Assembly (NCBI GenBank): GCA_947367795.1
Contig: CANBER010000004.1
Coordinates: forward strand, 1-55,509
DNA from: an uncultured Candidatus Saccharibacteria bacterium
Lineage (GTDB): Bacteria; Patescibacteriota; Saccharimonadia; Saccharimonadales; Saccharimonadaceae
DNA: 55,509 nt
Direction of reading: 5' to 3'
This document shows positions 26,531 through 33,376 of the stretch, piece by piece. Position 1 is the first letter of the stretch. Each line of letters opens with the position of its first letter. The notes beneath the pieces are model-generated. The model was given only the letters and a program-made list of their open reading frames with translations. It was not told the origin of the DNA and searched no databases. Both the position numbers and the translations under genes were made by a program.

Positions 26531-26870
26531 CGTATCTAGCTCCCCTCTTCCTCACTTTGGCATGAATAACCTAATGTGTACTAACTAGGGCTTTCTTGTC
26601 GCTTCGCTCCTGCTCCTTGCTCGTCGTCTCGGAAGAGGATGCAAGCATCCTCTTCTCTCGTCTCCTCCAAGGTTCGGGGCGCGTCGTCAGCGCCTGCCGG
26701 AGCAGGGCTGACGCGCTCTTCCTCACTTCGACTACGCGTGCGCACATTGCTGAACGCAATGTTGGCGCACGCTCGTACGTTCCGGATCCCCTCGAAAGTC
26801 CTAGTTAGTACACACTACACTATCTCATCCAAACTGGGGAAGAGAGGGCTAGATACGAAATACCGAGCTC
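26531..26870. repeat. long imperfect inverted repeat enclosing three internal hairpins (no gene)
   Basis: The left arm (about 26531-26595) and right arm (about 26794-26863) are inverted copies with short mismatched stretches; outer ends both read CGTATCTAGC. Between them are three nearly perfect hairpins: GAAGAGGATGC-AA-GCATCCTCTTC (26632-26655), a GC-rich one around 26679-26715 (GCGCGTC to GACGCGC) and one around 26737-26772 (GCGTGCGC to GCGCACGC). The whole could be an RNA with a long closing helix or a miniature transposon-like element. A 25-30 nt word beginning GAAAG(Y)CCTAGTTRGTACA occurs inverted at 26568-26595 and direct at 26794-26824 and 26887-26916. No convincing coding frame. Confidence 0.6.
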
Positions 26871-26896
26871 AATAATGAATTAGGTAGAAAGCCTAG

Positions 26897-27121
26897 TTGG
26901 TACATACTATACTATCCTTCGTCCGTAGTGGGTTTATTGATTTAGAATATGCCCTGCTAAAGCGTCTTGGCAGCAATACCTATATCTGGTCATCGGTTTT
27001 GTTTGGGGAAGTTTCTACAACTGCAGCACGCGTTCTTGCTATAACGTCCTCTAGAGTCTACTCATCAAATGGTCCTAACCCCCGTTACTACGGTTTCCCC
27101 CTCCGCTGCCTAGCCTATTAG
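26897..27121 (+). pseudogene. FISUMP-like C-terminal cassette 1 (no start, promoterless)
   Basis: The frame reads LSFVRSGFIDLEYALLKRLG, then the aromatic core TYIWSS, and ends RYYGFPLRCLAY and a stop. This is the C-terminal part of the Fibrobacter succinogenes major paralogous (FISUMP) type domain, whose usual ending is YWSS...NPS...R..GFSVRC. A TAG stop directly precedes the TTG at 26897 and no ribosome site is visible, so it is a fragment. Its first 21 bp (26912-26932) and last 18 bp (27091-27108) recur inverted in cassette 2. Confidence 0.65.
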
Positions 27122-27345
27122 TTTATATATAGTGATGGGTGTCAGCGGAGGGGGAAACCGAACCAACGATGGTTCGGGCCGTACGACGGGTTGACGCCAG
27201 ACGCAGCGAAGGTGAGGCGGTACGCGGTAGCAGAAGTAACAGAGGTAAACGCCCGTGAAGCCGAAGACCAGCCGTAACCATTGAGGCCGAAGTACCTCAG
27301 AGAACTGCTGCTCAGATTGACCTGCCCACTACGGACGAAGGATAG
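26912..27345. repeat. nested perfect inverted repeats bounding two opposed cassettes
   Basis: Outer arms 26912-26932 and 27325-27345 are perfect 21 bp inverted copies (encoding LSFVRSG in each cassette). Inner arms 27091-27108 and 27143-27160 are perfect 18 bp inverted copies (encoding GFPLR). The DNA between outer and inner arms (about 160 bp) differs strongly between the cassettes. A 34 bp AT-rich spacer separates them. Confidence 0.85.
27142..27345 (-). pseudogene. FISUMP-like C-terminal cassette 2, inverted
   Basis: Read leftward the frame is SFVRSGQVNLSSSSLRYFG, then GYGWSS, AYRLTF, GVNPS, HRWFGFPLR and TGA. It is a canonical FISUMP C-terminus (YWSS and NPS positions kept), better conserved than cassette 1, but it stops one codon before the usual C-x-x-x tail. 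The frame stays open upstream to about 27455 without an ATG or ribosome site. Confidence 0.65.
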
Positions 27346-27382
27346 AGGAGGTGAGGCTATAGTTTGATAATAAATATTGCGA

Positions 27383-27754
27383 ATGAAGTTAGGGAAGGAT
27401 TTGGAGACGGGAGTACCTTTGGCGAAGGAGGATGGGTTCTTCGCTTTGGCAAAGGCTTATGGTTGGATAGATGCGGATGATGATTGGTTGTTCGTAGAGG
27501 CGGAAACGAGCGCTTATGCAGAGGTACCTTCGGGGAGCCTGTCTTTAAGCCCATTTCATTTTGTGAATGTAGGGATAATTGCGATAGATCGAGGATCTTT
27601 GAGATACTTGGGGACAACTGGGTTTTATCGTTCGGCGACGGTGGCGATAAATAATCGTTCGGATTTCGATTTGCAGACTTCGGGTGGAAGATTCCGGCCA
27701 GCGTATGTGTTCCCGCGGAGGGATGGACATATTTTACGTTGTATTGCAAAATGA
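27383..27754 (+). pseudogene. truncated FISUMP-domain protein fragment
   Basis: 123 residues from an ATG at 27383. The C-terminal half (FVNVGIIAIDRGSLRYLG, GFYRSA, then PRRDGHILRCIAK) aligns with the FISUMP end; the N-terminal half (KLGKDLETGVPLAKEDGF...) is not recognised. No ribosome site, no signal peptide, and the frame is closed immediately upstream by TAA next to the inverted-repeat edge, so this is probably the 3' remainder of a longer surface-protein gene rather than a complete gene. Confidence 0.5.
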
Positions 27755-27772
27755 AGTTTATGCTTGTAAACC

Positions 27773-27801
27773 TTGACAGAAAATGGAATCTGTGCTATAA
27801 T
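27773..27801 (+). promoter_or_regulatory. promoter P1 of the mraY-ftsW-murG-ftsQ operon
   Basis: TTGACA (27773-27778), 17 nt spacer ending TGTGC, TATAAT (27796-27801). It gives a leader of about 150 nt before mraY. Confidence 0.75.
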
Positions 27802-27807
27802 GGAGGG

Positions 27808-27943
27808 AGATGGAGCTTGAAAGAATGCTCTGGGGATTTTGGTGGTCAGCTGAAGGGGGGTTGGCCACTTTGATTTGAGTTAGAACGTGGGGTGGATTCA
27901 AGCTGAAGGATTATATTCTGGAGTTTTTTGGGGCGCGGTGTGG
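27808..27943 (+). ncRNA. structured 5' leader of mraY
   Basis: An AGCTTGAA/TTCAAGCT helix (27814-27821 with 27897-27904) encloses about 75 nt containing a GTGG...GGCCAC hairpin near 27842-27867. No open frame with a start and ribosome site explains it. It could be an attenuator or regulatory leader; the family is not recognised. Confidence 0.4.
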
Positions 27944-27949
27944 TATAAT
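27944..27949 (+). promoter_or_regulatory. promoter P2 of mraY, nearly leaderless
   Basis: Extended -10 TGG-TATAAT with the ATG only 11 nt downstream, so the predicted 5' leader is about 5 nt. No good -35 box and no ribosome site. Confidence 0.5.
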
Positions 27950-27960
27950 AGGGGTAGATT

Positions 27961-28989
27961 ATGGCAGATACGTTCAGTAACGAAGCGTTTTATGGATTGA
28001 TTTTGGCGTTGTCGGCGTTTTTTTTGGCGACGTTTTTGACGCCAGTATATACGTATTTTGCATATAAGTATAAATTCTGGAAAAAGCAGAAAAAAGAGAC
28101 GACGACGGGGGAGAAGTTAGAAGTCGTAGCAAAATTACATGAGAAGAAGATTGCGCGACATTTTCCGACGATGGCAGGCGTGATTGGTGTGGTGACGGTG
28201 TTTGCGGTGACGTGGATTTGTAACTTGAACAGGGAACAAACGTGGCTGCCACTGGTGGGATTTCTTGGGGGAAGTTTGGTAGGGTTTATTGACGATTTGA
28301 TCAATGTGTTTGGGAGTGGGAAGGGCGCAGCGGGCCTCAGGGCACCGGTGAAATTCGCAATGATTACGGTGATTGGGGCGGTTTTGGGGTGGTGGTTTGC
28401 GGTGAAACTCGGGTGGACGGCGATTGAAGTGCCGTTTGTGGGGGATTGGCATGTGGGGGTGATGGGGATGATAGTGGTGTTTACGTTTGCGGTAGTGGCG
28501 ACGTCGAATGCAGTGAATATATCGGATGGACTGGATGGTCTTGCTGGGGGGCTGGCAATGTTGGCGTATGGAGCTTATGCGGTGATTGCGCTGTTTCAGG
28601 GGCAGTGGATGTTGACTGGGTTTTGTTTGACGGTGGTAGGATGGCTGTTGTCGTATATTTGGTTTAATGTGCCGCCGGCGAGGTTTATGATGGGGGATAC
28701 GGGGTCGTTTGCGCTGGGAGCGGGATTAGGTGTGGTGGCAATGATGACAAATGCGTTTTTCCTACTGCCGATTATTGGGGTGATGTTTGTGGTGGAGGCG
28801 GGGTCGTCGTTGCTGCAGATTTTTGCGAAGAAAGTGTTTCATAAGAAGATTTTTGTGTCGGCGCCGATACATCATCATCTCGAGGCGAACGGGTGGGGGG
28901 AAGCGAAGATTGTGATGCGGTTTTGGGTGATTGCTGGAGTGTTTGCGATTATTGGAGTGTTCCTGGCGACGCAAGGTGGGATAGTATGA
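27961..28989 (+). CDS. mraY: phospho-N-acetylmuramoyl-pentapeptide transferase
   Basis: 342 residues, about ten membrane helices. Family motifs: GFIDDLINVFG (about 101-111), VNISDGLDGLAGGLA (about 183-197, catalytic Asp region), FMMGDTGSFALG, and the cytoplasmic HHHLEANGW near 303-311. It makes lipid I from UDP-MurNAc-pentapeptide and undecaprenyl phosphate. Ends with TGA, supporting the standard code; the stop overlaps the next start (ATGA). Confidence 0.96.
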   Translation: MADTFSNEAFYGLILALSAFFLATFLTPVYTYFAYKYKFWKKQKKETTTGEKLEVVAKLHEKKIARHFPTMAGVIGVVTVFAVTWICNLNREQTWLPLVGFLGGSLVGFIDDLINVFGSGKGAAGLRAPVKFAMITVIGAVLGWWFAVKLGWTAIEVPFVGDWHVGVMGMIVVFTFAVVATSNAVNISDGLDGLAGGLAMLAYGAYAVIALFQGQWMLTGFCLTVVGWLLSYIWFNVPPARFMMGDTGSFALGAGLGVVAMMTNAFFLLPIIGVMFVVEAGSSLLQIFAKKVFHKKIFVSAPIHHHLEANGWGEAKIVMRFWVIAGVFAIIGVFLATQGGIV

Positions 28990-29105
28990 ATGGTAACAGC
29001 AACAGGGAATTAGTAAAGAATTTACTGAAGGCAGCGGTGGGGATTTTGTTCGCGATTATTTTGGTGATGTTTCTGGCGACTTTTATTATGGATCATACTT
29101 GGTGA
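28986..29105 (+). CDS. 39-residue single-pass membrane protein between mraY and ftsW
   Basis: MNGNSNRELVKNLLKAAVGI followed by one strong membrane helix ending MDHTW. Start overlaps the mraY stop (ATGA) and its TGA overlaps the ftsW ATG (TGATG), so it is translationally coupled on both sides. The tight coupling inside a division operon argues it is real; a small divisome or FtsL-like role is only a guess. Confidence 0.6.
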   Translation: MNGNSNRELVKNLLKAAVGILFAIILVMFLATFIMDHTW

Positions 29106-30292
29106 TGCGTAAACATAAGAGTGATAGGATTATTGGAGCGTTGACCGTGGTGCTGCTGGGGGTGGGGTTAATTGTAATTTATGCGATTGGGCCGATGCGG
29201 GCGAATGTGATGAACGCGACCTATGGGACCAGTTATAGTGAGAATTATTTCTTTTTGAGGCAGGCGTTGAATGTGATATTGTCATTGGTGGTGGTAGTGC
29301 TTGCGTTTAAGGTACCGTATCGGGTGATTAGGAAGTTTAGCAAACCAGTGTTGGTGATCGGGCTTTTGGCATGTACGCTGCTGATGGTGTTATCTTGGAT
29401 GAATTCGCCCTTAGCAAAATGTGAACTTGGGGCTTGTAGGTGGATTCGATTTGGGCCGATGTTGACGATCCAGCCGGCGGAGATTTTGAAACTGGGCTTG
29501 GTGCTGTATTTGGCGCAATTGATGGCAGAGCGGAAAAGGGAAGGGAGGCTGGATACTTGGGATTTTTGGTTGCCGTTTAGTGTGGTGTCGGTGTTGGCGC
29601 TGGGGTTTGTGGTGGTGATCCAGAAGGATTTGGGGACGGGGGTGGCGTTGATGGCGATTATTCTAGCAATGCTTTTTATGAGTGGAGTGAAAATGTGGTC
29701 GTTTATGGCGGCGGTGGGGGTAGTTTTGGTAGCTGGAGTGTTGTCGATTGTGGTGTCTCCGCATCGGATGGAGCGGCTGTCGACATTTAATAGTGAGGAT
29801 TCGAGTGACTCGTACCATATTGAGAATGCGATGATTGCGATTGGAACGGGTGGGTTTACGGGGGTGGGGATCGGAAATAGTGTGCAGGCGACGGGGTATT
29901 TGCCGGAGTCGATCAATGATTCAGTGTTTGCAGTGATGGGGGAGACTTTTGGGTTTGTAGGGCTAGTGGCGGTGGTGGGGTGTTTTACGGTGTTGCTGCT
30001 GAGGTTGCTGAGGACGGCGAATTATTTACATGATACAGAAGAATCACTGGTAGTGGTGGGGGTGTTTGCGTGGGCGGCGGCGCATGTGGTGGTAAATATT
30101 GCTTCGATGACGGGATTGATTCCGCTAACGGGGATCACGTTGCCGCTATTGAGTTATGGGGGGACGAGCATGTTGTTTACGGCAGCAGCGCTGGGTTTGG
30201 CGTTGCAGTTATCGTGCTATACGGCGAGGGAACCACGTACTGAAGCTCAGCCTAAAATGGTAGTAACTGGAGCGAGAAGGAGGTCTGCATGA
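29105..30292 (+). CDS. ftsW: FtsW/RodA-type SEDS glycosyltransferase
   Basis: About 395 residues from the ATG at 29105 (in-frame GTG/TTG lie just upstream). Ten-helix SEDS protein: WIRFGPMLTIQPAEILKLGL, QKDLGTGVAL and the C-terminal SYGGTSMLF are family marks. It polymerises lipid II at the septum. Neighbours mraY and murG favour FtsW over RodA. Confidence 0.93.
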   Translation: MRKHKSDRIIGALTVVLLGVGLIVIYAIGPMRANVMNATYGTSYSENYFFLRQALNVILSLVVVVLAFKVPYRVIRKFSKPVLVIGLLACTLLMVLSWMNSPLAKCELGACRWIRFGPMLTIQPAEILKLGLVLYLAQLMAERKREGRLDTWDFWLPFSVVSVLALGFVVVIQKDLGTGVALMAIILAMLFMSGVKMWSFMAAVGVVLVAGVLSIVVSPHRMERLSTFNSEDSSDSYHIENAMIAIGTGGFTGVGIGNSVQATGYLPESINDSVFAVMGETFGFVGLVAVVGCFTVLLLRLLRTANYLHDTEESLVVVGVFAWAAAHVVVNIASMTGLIPLTGITLPLLSYGGTSMLFTAAALGLALQLSCYTAREPRTEAQPKMVVTGARRRSA

Positions 30293-31542
30293 AAGTATTA
30301 GTGGTAGGAGGGGGATCTGGGGGGCATATTACGCCTGCCGTGGCTGTGATTCGAGAGATGCTGGAGCTAAAACCGCGAACGAGGGTGGAATTTTGGACAG
30401 ATCGGAAATATTATAAAAACGTTGTAAAAATTACAACAGAAATTGGGGTGAGATGGGGGAATCGAGCGAGCCGAACAGGGAAGGATCCATATATACGCGT
30501 GCGTAAAGTTTGGGCGGGAAAATTTCACCGCTATGCGGGTTGGACAGGGAAGGATTGGGTTGTAAATTGGAAAGTCGTGCTCAAGGAGCTGATTTGGGGA
30601 AATTTGAAGGGTTTTGTGGGATTTGTGGCTGGCTTGGTACAGAGTTTTTGGCGGCTGGTTTGGCCAGGGAAACGGCCAGATGTAGTTTTCTTGAAGGGGG
30701 GATTTGTGGGACTGCCAGTAGGGTTAGTGGCGAGGTTCTTGAAGATTCCCTATGTCGTGCACGAATCAGATGCGGTGCCAGGCCTTGCAAATCGGCTTTT
30801 GATGAAACATGCAGCGGTAGTAGCGACAGGTGTGGGCGGTTTGCAAGGGGCGGAACGTGTAGTGCAAGTGGGCACACCGGTAGCGGTGGAGTTCAAAAAG
30901 GTTAGCGCTACGCAGCAGAAGAATTTGAAGAAGTCATTTGGGTTCGATCCGGAGCGGCCGTTGGTAATTTTTACAGGGGGGAGTCAGGGGTCGGAGAATA
31001 TTAATGAAGCGGTAAGGCAGATTTTGCCGGAAATGTTGAAATTTACCAGTGTGGGGTTGGTTGCGGGGCGAAAATGGTATGAGGAAATGGTAGATTTGAA
31101 GAAATATGAAGAGTGGGATAAGGCGAAGCTGCAGTCGAATTTTCGGATGTGGGAGTTTAACTCGGCAATGTATGAGCTGTTGGGGGCGGCGGATGTAGTG
31201 GTGAGCCGAGCGGGTGCGACGACAACTGCGGAGCTTGCGGCGCTACAGAAGGCAATTATCCTGGTGCCTTTTGGACGATTGCCCGGTGCACATCAGACGA
31301 AGAATGCGGAGAGGCTGCTGAGGGAGAACGCGGTGGTGGTGGTGTCGGATGAGAAAATGCAACAGACACCAAGTATTTTGCTTGAGGAAGTGCGGCATCT
31401 GATACGGTCGCCTAGGGTGCGGTCGGATTTGGCGGAGAAATTGCACCGTGAGGCGAGACCAGAGGCAGCGAAGGATTTGGCAGAGGTAATACTTGGGGTA
31501 GGTGAAGGTAAGATGGTGGGTCAGAATGAGGCGAAAAAGTAA
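30289..31542 (+). CDS. murG: UDP-GlcNAc--lipid I N-acetylglucosaminyltransferase MurG
   Basis: 417 residues, longer than the usual about 360. N-terminal GGGSGGHITPAVAVI (about 7-21) is the diphosphate-binding loop; VVHESDAVPGLANR and FTGGSQGSENIN are conserved, as are VVSRAGATTTAELAAL and PFGRLPGAHQTKNAE in the UDP-GlcNAc site. An insertion of roughly 50 residues (about 55-125) relative to typical MurG is seen. It converts lipid I to lipid II at the membrane's inner face. Start overlaps the ftsW stop. Confidence 0.94.
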   Translation: MKVLVVGGGSGGHITPAVAVIREMLELKPRTRVEFWTDRKYYKNVVKITTEIGVRWGNRASRTGKDPYIRVRKVWAGKFHRYAGWTGKDWVVNWKVVLKELIWGNLKGFVGFVAGLVQSFWRLVWPGKRPDVVFLKGGFVGLPVGLVARFLKIPYVVHESDAVPGLANRLLMKHAAVVATGVGGLQGAERVVQVGTPVAVEFKKVSATQQKNLKKSFGFDPERPLVIFTGGSQGSENINEAVRQILPEMLKFTSVGLVAGRKWYEEMVDLKKYEEWDKAKLQSNFRMWEFNSAMYELLGAADVVVSRAGATTTAELAALQKAIILVPFGRLPGAHQTKNAERLLRENAVVVVSDEKMQQTPSILLEEVRHLIRSPRVRSDLAEKLHREARPEAAKDLAEVILGVGEGKMVGQNEAKK

Positions 31543-32077
31543 GAAAACAAATGTAAAACTGGGTCAGACGATAGTAGCGGAACGTGAACGAGCCGAATCG
31601 GATTCAGAGAGGATGAAAACGCGCAAGAAAGCGCGACGACGGAAGAAGACTTCGATTTTGATCGTGATATTGATGCTGACAGTTTTGGGGTTGCTCGGGT
31701 ATATGTGGATGGTGGAATTTGCCGAAGAACGTCGTAGCGAAATCGATATGGGTGAGACGGTGGAGGTACGAGCGGAGATTGTGGATGAAGACAATCGGGG
31801 CAAAATGTCTTTAAGGATGAAAACTTATATTATGGAGCTGGAGCGGGCTTTGGCGAGTCGAGGCTATGTGGTGACGCGAGTAACTTTACCGACAGGAATG
31901 AGCCGCGAATTATACGTGGATTTGGAGGGGAAGGAAATGTATTTTAAGGTTAATCTTGATCGGGGTGCAAGTGCGACGGCCGAAGATATAGCTAAGATGA
32001 TAAAATATCTTGAGGAAAGAGATATTCGGCCTGAGTATGTGGATGTCAGGGTGGATGGAAAGGCATATTATAAGTAA
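31526..32077 (+). CDS. ftsQ: FtsQ/DivIB-like division protein
   Basis: 183 residues from the ATG at 31526, which overlaps murG by 17 nt. A very basic cytoplasmic N-terminus (about 1-42), one membrane helix (about 43-63) and an extracytoplasmic domain ending with RPEYVDVRVDGKAYYK, the beta strand that closes FtsQ/DivIB proteins. Homology is weak, so the call leans on architecture and on its place after murG. No ftsA or ftsZ follows; the prophage begins 250 nt downstream. Confidence 0.7.
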   Translation: MRRKSKKTNVKLGQTIVAERERAESDSERMKTRKKARRRKKTSILIVILMLTVLGLLGYMWMVEFAEERRSEIDMGETVEVRAEIVDEDNRGKMSLRMKTYIMELERALASRGYVVTRVTLPTGMSRELYVDLEGKEMYFKVNLDRGASATAEDIAKMIKYLEERDIRPEYVDVRVDGKAYYK

Positions 32078-32328
32078 AAAAGCTCATTTTTCGGATCTAC
32101 GATTCCCGGTTTTGTTCGGGTTTTGTTCTGGTGAAAAAAAGTAGGAAATTAAAGATAAAAGATAGTAAGGCGGGCGAGCGTGAATGACTGTGGCGAGTAC
32201 ATGAAAATTAAAGGGGAATGAGGGAATTTAGTAAAAATTGATAAAAGTCGAAGCGGGCGGCGGTCGGTCGCTGAGTGGTGAAATGGGTTTGGTTGAGAGA
32301 TTGTTCGTGGACTATAAGTCTAGAGTAT
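32078..32328. other. non-coding gap between ftsQ and the prophage
   Basis: 251 bp with no credible gene, AT-rich runs and a short AAAAAGCTCATTTTT imperfect palindrome just after ftsQ that may act as a weak terminator. Nothing else recognised. Confidence 0.4.
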
Positions 32329-32356
32329 GTGTCGTAAAATCTGTATTGTGCGACAT
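32329..32356 (+). other. dif: attL: dif-like Xer recombination site (28 bp)
   Basis: Left arm GTGTCGTAAAA (32329-32339), centre TCTGTA (32340-32345), right arm TTGTGCGACAT (32346-32356). The arms are inverted copies at 8 of 11 positions, the 11-6-11 layout of dif. Comparison by eye with E. coli dif gives about 17 of 28 identities, including the CG..A.AA left arm and TT.TG right arm. The centre and right arm are repeated at the other prophage end. A host XerC/XerD pair is the expected enzyme because no integrase is encoded. Confidence 0.7.
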
Positions 32357-32415
32357 TGAATATTGTGCTAATGTTAGGATATTACTACTTAATTTTCCAA
32401 AGAAAAGGAGAAAAT

Positions 32416-32583
32416 ATGGAAAATTTACTATCACACCTTGATTCCCTCGATGTCGTAGAACGTGAATCTAAAGCGGGTAAACCGTATTATGTCCTATCAT
32501 TAAAATTTGATTCTGGATATGTATTTGAAACGTTCTTAAATAATGAGCAATATTTCATTATTGCTCAACTCTTAGAATCTTAA
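32416..32583 (+). CDS. small phage protein 1 (55 aa; ssDNA-binding position)
   Basis: 55 residues from the ATG at 32416 with AAAAGGAG upstream. Acidic, beta-rich looking (YYVLSLKFDSGYVFETFL), no membrane helix. In Ff-type phages the genes next to the coat gene include the ssDNA-binding protein pV; position and size would fit that role, but I do not recognise the family. Confidence 0.6.
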   Translation: MENLLSHLDSLDVVERESKAGKPYYVLSLKFDSGYVFETFLNNEQYFIIAQLLES

Positions 32584-32688
32584 TTTTTGTGGTACTGTCT
32601 ACGTGCAGCTAAGCATTCCCGCGGTCGTTTCGGGTTACGCCACTTTGCGACCTCCTCATATTAACTTTAACAACAGGGAGCTCTCATT

Positions 32689-32880
32689 ATGAATGGAGCT
32701 ATTCTCGCTGTGGAAGCTGGTGCGACAGGAATGGATTGGTCTGCTTTGACCTCCGCCCTTAGTTTGTCTGCGTTTCAGAGTGTTATTCAGGCAGCACTTC
32801 CCGTCGTTGGCGTGGCTGTGCTTTGTGGATTCCTCTTCTACGTTGTACGCTGGGCCATCGGTCTCTTCCGCGGTATTTAA
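32689..32880 (+). CDS. major coat protein-like (pVIII type)
   Basis: 63 residues: a short N-terminal part ending near AVEAGA, an amphipathic segment (about 15-37), one membrane helix (about 38-55) and a basic amphipathic tail RWAIGLFRGI. This is the layout of inovirus major coat proteins. No long signal peptide is evident. Ribosome site AGGGAGCT is 5' of the ATG. A strong 12 bp hairpin follows immediately, as after gene VIII in Ff phages. Confidence 0.8.
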   Translation: MNGAILAVEAGATGMDWSALTSALSLSAFQSVIQAALPVVGVAVLCGFLFYVVRWAIGLFRGI

Positions 32881-32885
32881 TGCCG

Positions 32886-32916
32886 GGCCGGATCTGCGCC
32901 CGAAGCAGATCCGGCC
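32886..32916 (+). terminator. strong hairpin after the coat gene (attenuator)
   Basis: GGCCGGATCTGC (32886-32897) pairs perfectly with GCAGATCCGGCC (32905-32916), 7 nt loop. There is no T-tract, so it may protect the coat mRNA 3' end or cause partial termination, lowering downstream minor-protein expression. Confidence 0.75.
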
Positions 32917-32974
32917 TGTGGACGGAGGTTCCCCTACTTGGCAAGAGAACAGGGGATTTAAGGAGAAAATAACT

Positions 32975-33091
32975 ATGGAAATTTTACTACAGCCTACTAT
33001 TGATATCTTGGCTTATTTTTTGGCTCCTTTTGCAGTTATGCTTGGAGTTGGTTGGCTTGTTTCCCTATTCGTTTTCGGAAGGGATCACTAG
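32975..33091 (+). CDS. 38-residue hydrophobic minor virion protein (pVII/pIX-like)
   Basis: Begins MEILLQPTIDILAYFLAPFA and is one long membrane helix with a short charged end GRDH. AAGGAGAAAATAACT supplies the ribosome site. Size, hydrophobicity and position after the coat gene match pVII/pIX. Stop abuts the next ATG. Confidence 0.65.
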   Translation: MEILLQPTIDILAYFLAPFAVMLGVGWLVSLFVFGRDH

Positions 33092-33376
33092 ATGGCTTGG
33101 TTTTCTCTTCCAGAAGGATATACATGTGTAACTCGTCAGAACGACACAACATTATACGCTTATCAAGGCTCACGAAGGGATATCTTCACTCTAAACGGTT
33201 TTCGATGGCAAAGGACTTCTACGAGTGGGAACACTTCCATTCCGTCGTCGGTGGTTTGCGTTACCACCCCTCAGATCCCTTCTACTATCCAGACGGGCGT
33301 CATCGTCGGGGCCGTCCTCGTAGTTCTTTGTTTTCTCGGTTTTATTTATAAGATTGTAAGGCGTCTCTATCTATGA
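33092..33376 (+). CDS. phage single-pass membrane protein (94 aa)
   Basis: Residues 1-62 are a polar domain with two cysteines (Thr/Ser rich), 66-88 a membrane helix, then a basic tail KIVRRLYL. Starts directly after the previous stop and overlaps the next gene by 4 nt. A minor capsid or assembly component is likely; family not recognised. Confidence 0.6.
   Translation: MAWFSLPEGYTCVTRQNDTTLYAYQGSRRDIFTLNGFRWQRTSTSGNTSIPSSVVCVTTPQIPSTIQTGVIVGAVLVVLCFLGFIYKIVRRLYL

Noticed and set aside
26571-26875. Short Arg/Ser/Leu-rich open frames on both strands
   Set aside because: They are by-products of GC-rich hairpins; no start signals or family resemblance.
26531-27345. Diversity-generating retroelement with template and reverse transcriptase
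   Set aside because: The cassettes resemble variable C-termini, but no reverse transcriptase or accessory gene is present and the two copies differ at many non-adenine positions; kept only as an alternative.
26897-27360. Group I/II intron, RNase P RNA or tmRNA suggested by the long helices
   Set aside because: The helices are explained by inverted copies of a coding cassette; no intron core or RNase P/tmRNA signature is present.
27357-27749. A 130-codon minus-strand frame opposite the FISUMP fragment
   Set aside because: Pro/Ser/His-rich shadow of the G-rich plus strand; the plus frame shows the recognisable domain ending.
32238-32441. A 67-codon frame across the left prophage junction
   Set aside because: No ribosome site, crosses attL and promoter-like DNA, and overlaps the better-supported 55-residue phage gene.
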